Assembly (NCBI GenBank): GCA_963793295.1
Contig: CAWBZX010000032.1
Span: 124,001-188,000, forward strand
DNA length: 64,000 bases
Direction of reading: 5' to 3'
Origin: JAHDHW01 sp963793295
GTDB lineage: Bacteria > Bacteroidota > Bacteroidia > Chitinophagales > Saprospiraceae
Positions 62,264 through 64,000 of this stretch are shown piece by piece. A program made the translations under genes and the position numbers. Every line of letters begins with the position of its first letter. The first letter of the stretch is position 1. The notes beneath the pieces are model-generated. The model did no database searches, had not been told where the DNA came from, and saw nothing but the letters and a program-made list of their open reading frames with translations.

Positions 62264-64000
62264 TTAGCTGATCCGTGTATTAATTTCATCGATATGGCCT
62301 TTTGGAATGGCTTCAATCAAATGTTTGGTGTATTCTGATGAAGGATTATTATAAATATTATCAGCAGTACCAATTTCCTCAATTTTTCCATTATTCATCA
62401 CGATCATGCGATCACTCATGAATTTCACTACGGAAAGGTCGTGAGAGATAAAAATATAGGTCAAATTAAATTGGTCCCGCAACTCAATTAGAAGGTTTAA
62501 TACCTGCGCTTGAATAGATACATCCAAAGCCGAAACCGATTCATCGCAAATAATAAAACGAGGATTCAAAGCAAGAGCTCTGGCAATGCAAATACGCTGA
62601 CGTTGTCCACCGGAAAATTCGTGCGGATAGCGGTTATAATGATTAGGGTCAAGGCTTACAGTTTCTAACAAATTAAAAACTCTTTCTTTTCTCGCTTTAT
62701 CATTTTCATGCAATTTATGCACTTTCATGGGTTCAAGTATAGCATTTCCAATGGTCATCCTTGGATTTAATGAAGAATAAGGATCCTGGAAAATAATTTG
62801 CATTTCTTTCCGCAGTGGCTTCATCTGTTTATTAGACAATTGCATAATATCTTTGCCATCAAAAATCACTTTTCCTCCATCCGAGTGAGTAAGCCGGAGA
62901 ATCGATCTCCCCAAAGTCGTTTTTCCGCAACCTGATTCGCCAACCAAACCAAGTGTTTCACCAGGATAAACTTCAAAACTTACATCATCAACGGCCTTTA
63001 CATATTCTTTCGTTTTTCCAAAAAAACTTTTAGACTTTGAAAACCAGGTTTTTAAGTTTTCCACTTTAAGCAGAGGCTCCTGCGCTTTTAAAAACGCCAG
63101 CCTTTCGACAGTTGTCTCCGGTGAAATCATTCTTTCTTTTAAAACGCTGGAAATATTATTGTTTTTTTCAAGCAAGCTCACTTCGCCGTTTTCATTAACA
63201 ATGGTTTGCATAAAATCCTCGATAACCGGTAATCTTTTCAGGCGATAGTTAAGCGGTGGTCGGCAAGCCAGCAATCCTTTGGTATAAGGATGTTGAGGGT
63301 TTGTAAATATTTGTTTCACCAGGCCTTGCTCGACAATTTTTCCTTTGTACATGACAATAACACGATCGGCAATCTCGGCGATTACTCCCAAATCATGAGT
63401 TATAAAAACGACAGAAGCGTCAACTTCTTCTTTTAAATCAACCATCAAATCAAGGATTGCTTTTTGGACCGTCACGTCCAATGCTGTCGTTGGTTCATCT
63501 GCAATAAGGATCGAAGGATTACAGGATAAAGCCATTGCTATCATGACTCGTTGTTTTTGTCCGCCTGAAAGTTGGTGAGGATAACTGCTGAAAATTCTTA
63601 CTGCATCTGGTAATTTTACTTTGTCAAATAAATCCAAAGTAATTCTTTTAGCTTCTTTTTTATCTGTTTTTCGGTGCAGCAGAATCGCCTCTGCTACCTG
63701 GTCTCCACATCTAAAGACTGGATTGAGTGAAGTCATAGGTTCTTGGAAAATCATAGCAATTTCATTACCTCGATATTTTCTGAGTTCTTTTTCTTTAAGG
63801 CTTAAAAGATTGATTGGTTTATCATTTTTAGCTTGAAAAATGATTTCTCCACCGATAATTTTTCCTGGAGGAGATTGAATTAGTTGCATGATAGATAGCG
63901 CTGTAACAGACTTTCCGGATCCAGATTCTCCTACAATTCCGACAGTCTCTCCTCTGTTTAAATGAAAACTTACATCATCGACGGCTTTGACCGTTCCCTC
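62264..64000 (-). CDS. dipeptide/oligopeptide ABC transporter ATPase, two fused ATP-binding domains (partial, open at right edge)
   Basis: The frame is open from the window edge (64000) to 62264, giving at least 578 residues. It contains two ATPase domains in one chain: the first has Walker A GESGSGKS (near 63920-63950), signature LSGGQKQR and DEPTTALD; the second has GESGCGKTT, signature FSGGQRQR and CDESVSALD. This is the DppD-DppF fusion typical of Bacteroidota peptide or nickel-type importers; permease and binding protein lie beyond the edge, if present. Each ATPase ends in the oligopeptide-type C-terminal extension (HPYTKGLL). Confidence 0.94.
   Translation of the reverse strand, partial: EGTVKAVDDVSFHLNRGETVGIVGESGSGKSVTALSIMQLIQSPPGKIIGGEIIFQAKNDKPINLLSLKEKELRKYRGNEIAMIFQEPMTSLNPVFRCGDQVAEAILLHRKTDKKEAKRITLDLFDKVKLPDAVRIFSSYPHQLSGGQKQRVMIAMALSCNPSILIADEPTTALDVTVQKAILDLMVDLKEEVDASVVFITHDLGVIAEIADRVIVMYKGKIVEQGLVKQIFTNPQHPYTKGLLACRPPLNYRLKRLPVIEDFMQTIVNENGEVSLLEKNNNISSVLKERMISPETTVERLAFLKAQEPLLKVENLKTWFSKSKSFFGKTKEYVKAVDDVSFEVYPGETLGLVGESGCGKTTLGRSILRLTHSDGGKVIFDGKDIMQLSNKQMKPLRKEMQIIFQDPYSSLNPRMTIGNAILEPMKVHKLHENDKARKERVFNLLETVSLDPNHYNRYPHEFSGGQRQRICIARALALNPRFIICDESVSALDVSIQAQVLNLLIELRDQFNLTYIFISHDLSVVKFMSDRMIVMNNGKIEEIGTADNIYNNPSSEYTKHLIEAIPKGHIDEINTRIS

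Noticed and set aside
62128..62316. 62-residue minus-strand frame at the end of the ABC transporter gene
   Set aside because: Overlaps the 3' end of the ATPase gene, shows no family pattern, and the larger gene accounts for the region.
1..64000. tRNA, rRNA, CRISPR arrays, insertion sequences and phage genes
   Set aside because: None found: no repeated spacer pattern, no transposase motif, and no cloverleaf or rRNA-like segment was recognised.

Overview
The window is an AT-rich stretch of a Bacteroidota chromosome. Evidence for this is the T9SS C-terminal sorting domain (two proteins), a SusC-like TonB receptor with its DUF4249 lipoprotein partner, GEVED domains, a PorE-like OmpA/PD40 protein, DUF4296 and DUF4230 proteins, lipoboxes following short signal peptides, and promoters of the Bacteroidota type (TTTG, about 16-21 nt, TANNTTTG). 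The gene set resembles Saprospiria/Chitinophagia-like organisms, but that finer placement is inference. I see no rRNA, tRNA, insertion sequence, prophage or CRISPR array.

Layout. 0-8.4 kb: tail of a T9SS cargo protein, a membrane protein, cutA, prfB (with the classical +1 programmed frameshift), a large secreted subtilase, an FKBP isomerase lipoprotein and nrnA. 8.5-20 kb: ndk, mutS2, aroC, an endonuclease/exonuclease/phosphatase lipoprotein, a GNAT acetyltransferase, tamB and a YheT-type hydrolase. 20-24 kb: two unfamiliar membrane proteins and folP. 24.5-31.6 kb: DUF4230 protein, TPMT-like methyltransferase, PorE-like protein, M23 peptidase and a PhoR/PhoB-type two-component pair. 31.9-40.2 kb: DUF4296, sixA, rlmH, rhomboid, YdcF, DUF4249, TonB receptor, pruA. 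40.3-46.2 kb: a zone with three damaged or altered genes (coaD with a frameshift, pncA that has run past its stop, a DUF4440 lipoprotein with an amber codon) among macrodomain, WG-repeat and M28 peptidase genes. 46.3-53.2 kb: gdhA, folE, a lipoprotein, an OmpA-like membrane protein, a coiled-coil/helix-hairpin-helix protein and lpdA. 53.2-59.4 kb: a three-gene RiPP-type operon (C39 peptidase/ABC exporter, HlyD adaptor, LanB-like protein lacking an elimination domain). 59.7-64 kb: monoacylglycerol-lipase-like hydrolase, fmt, a small membrane protein and a fused oligopeptide ABC ATPase that runs off the right edge.

Most of the window is housekeeping and cell-envelope biology. The parts most worth attention are the LanB/HlyD/C39 operon, which has no visible precursor peptide and could be a PEARL-like or split-dehydratase pathway; three gene-less promoter-terminator modules that look like small RNAs (one beside ndk, one upstream of folP, one between phoB and DUF4296); and coaD, an essential gene whose two halves meet at a UUU-UAA +1 shift site.
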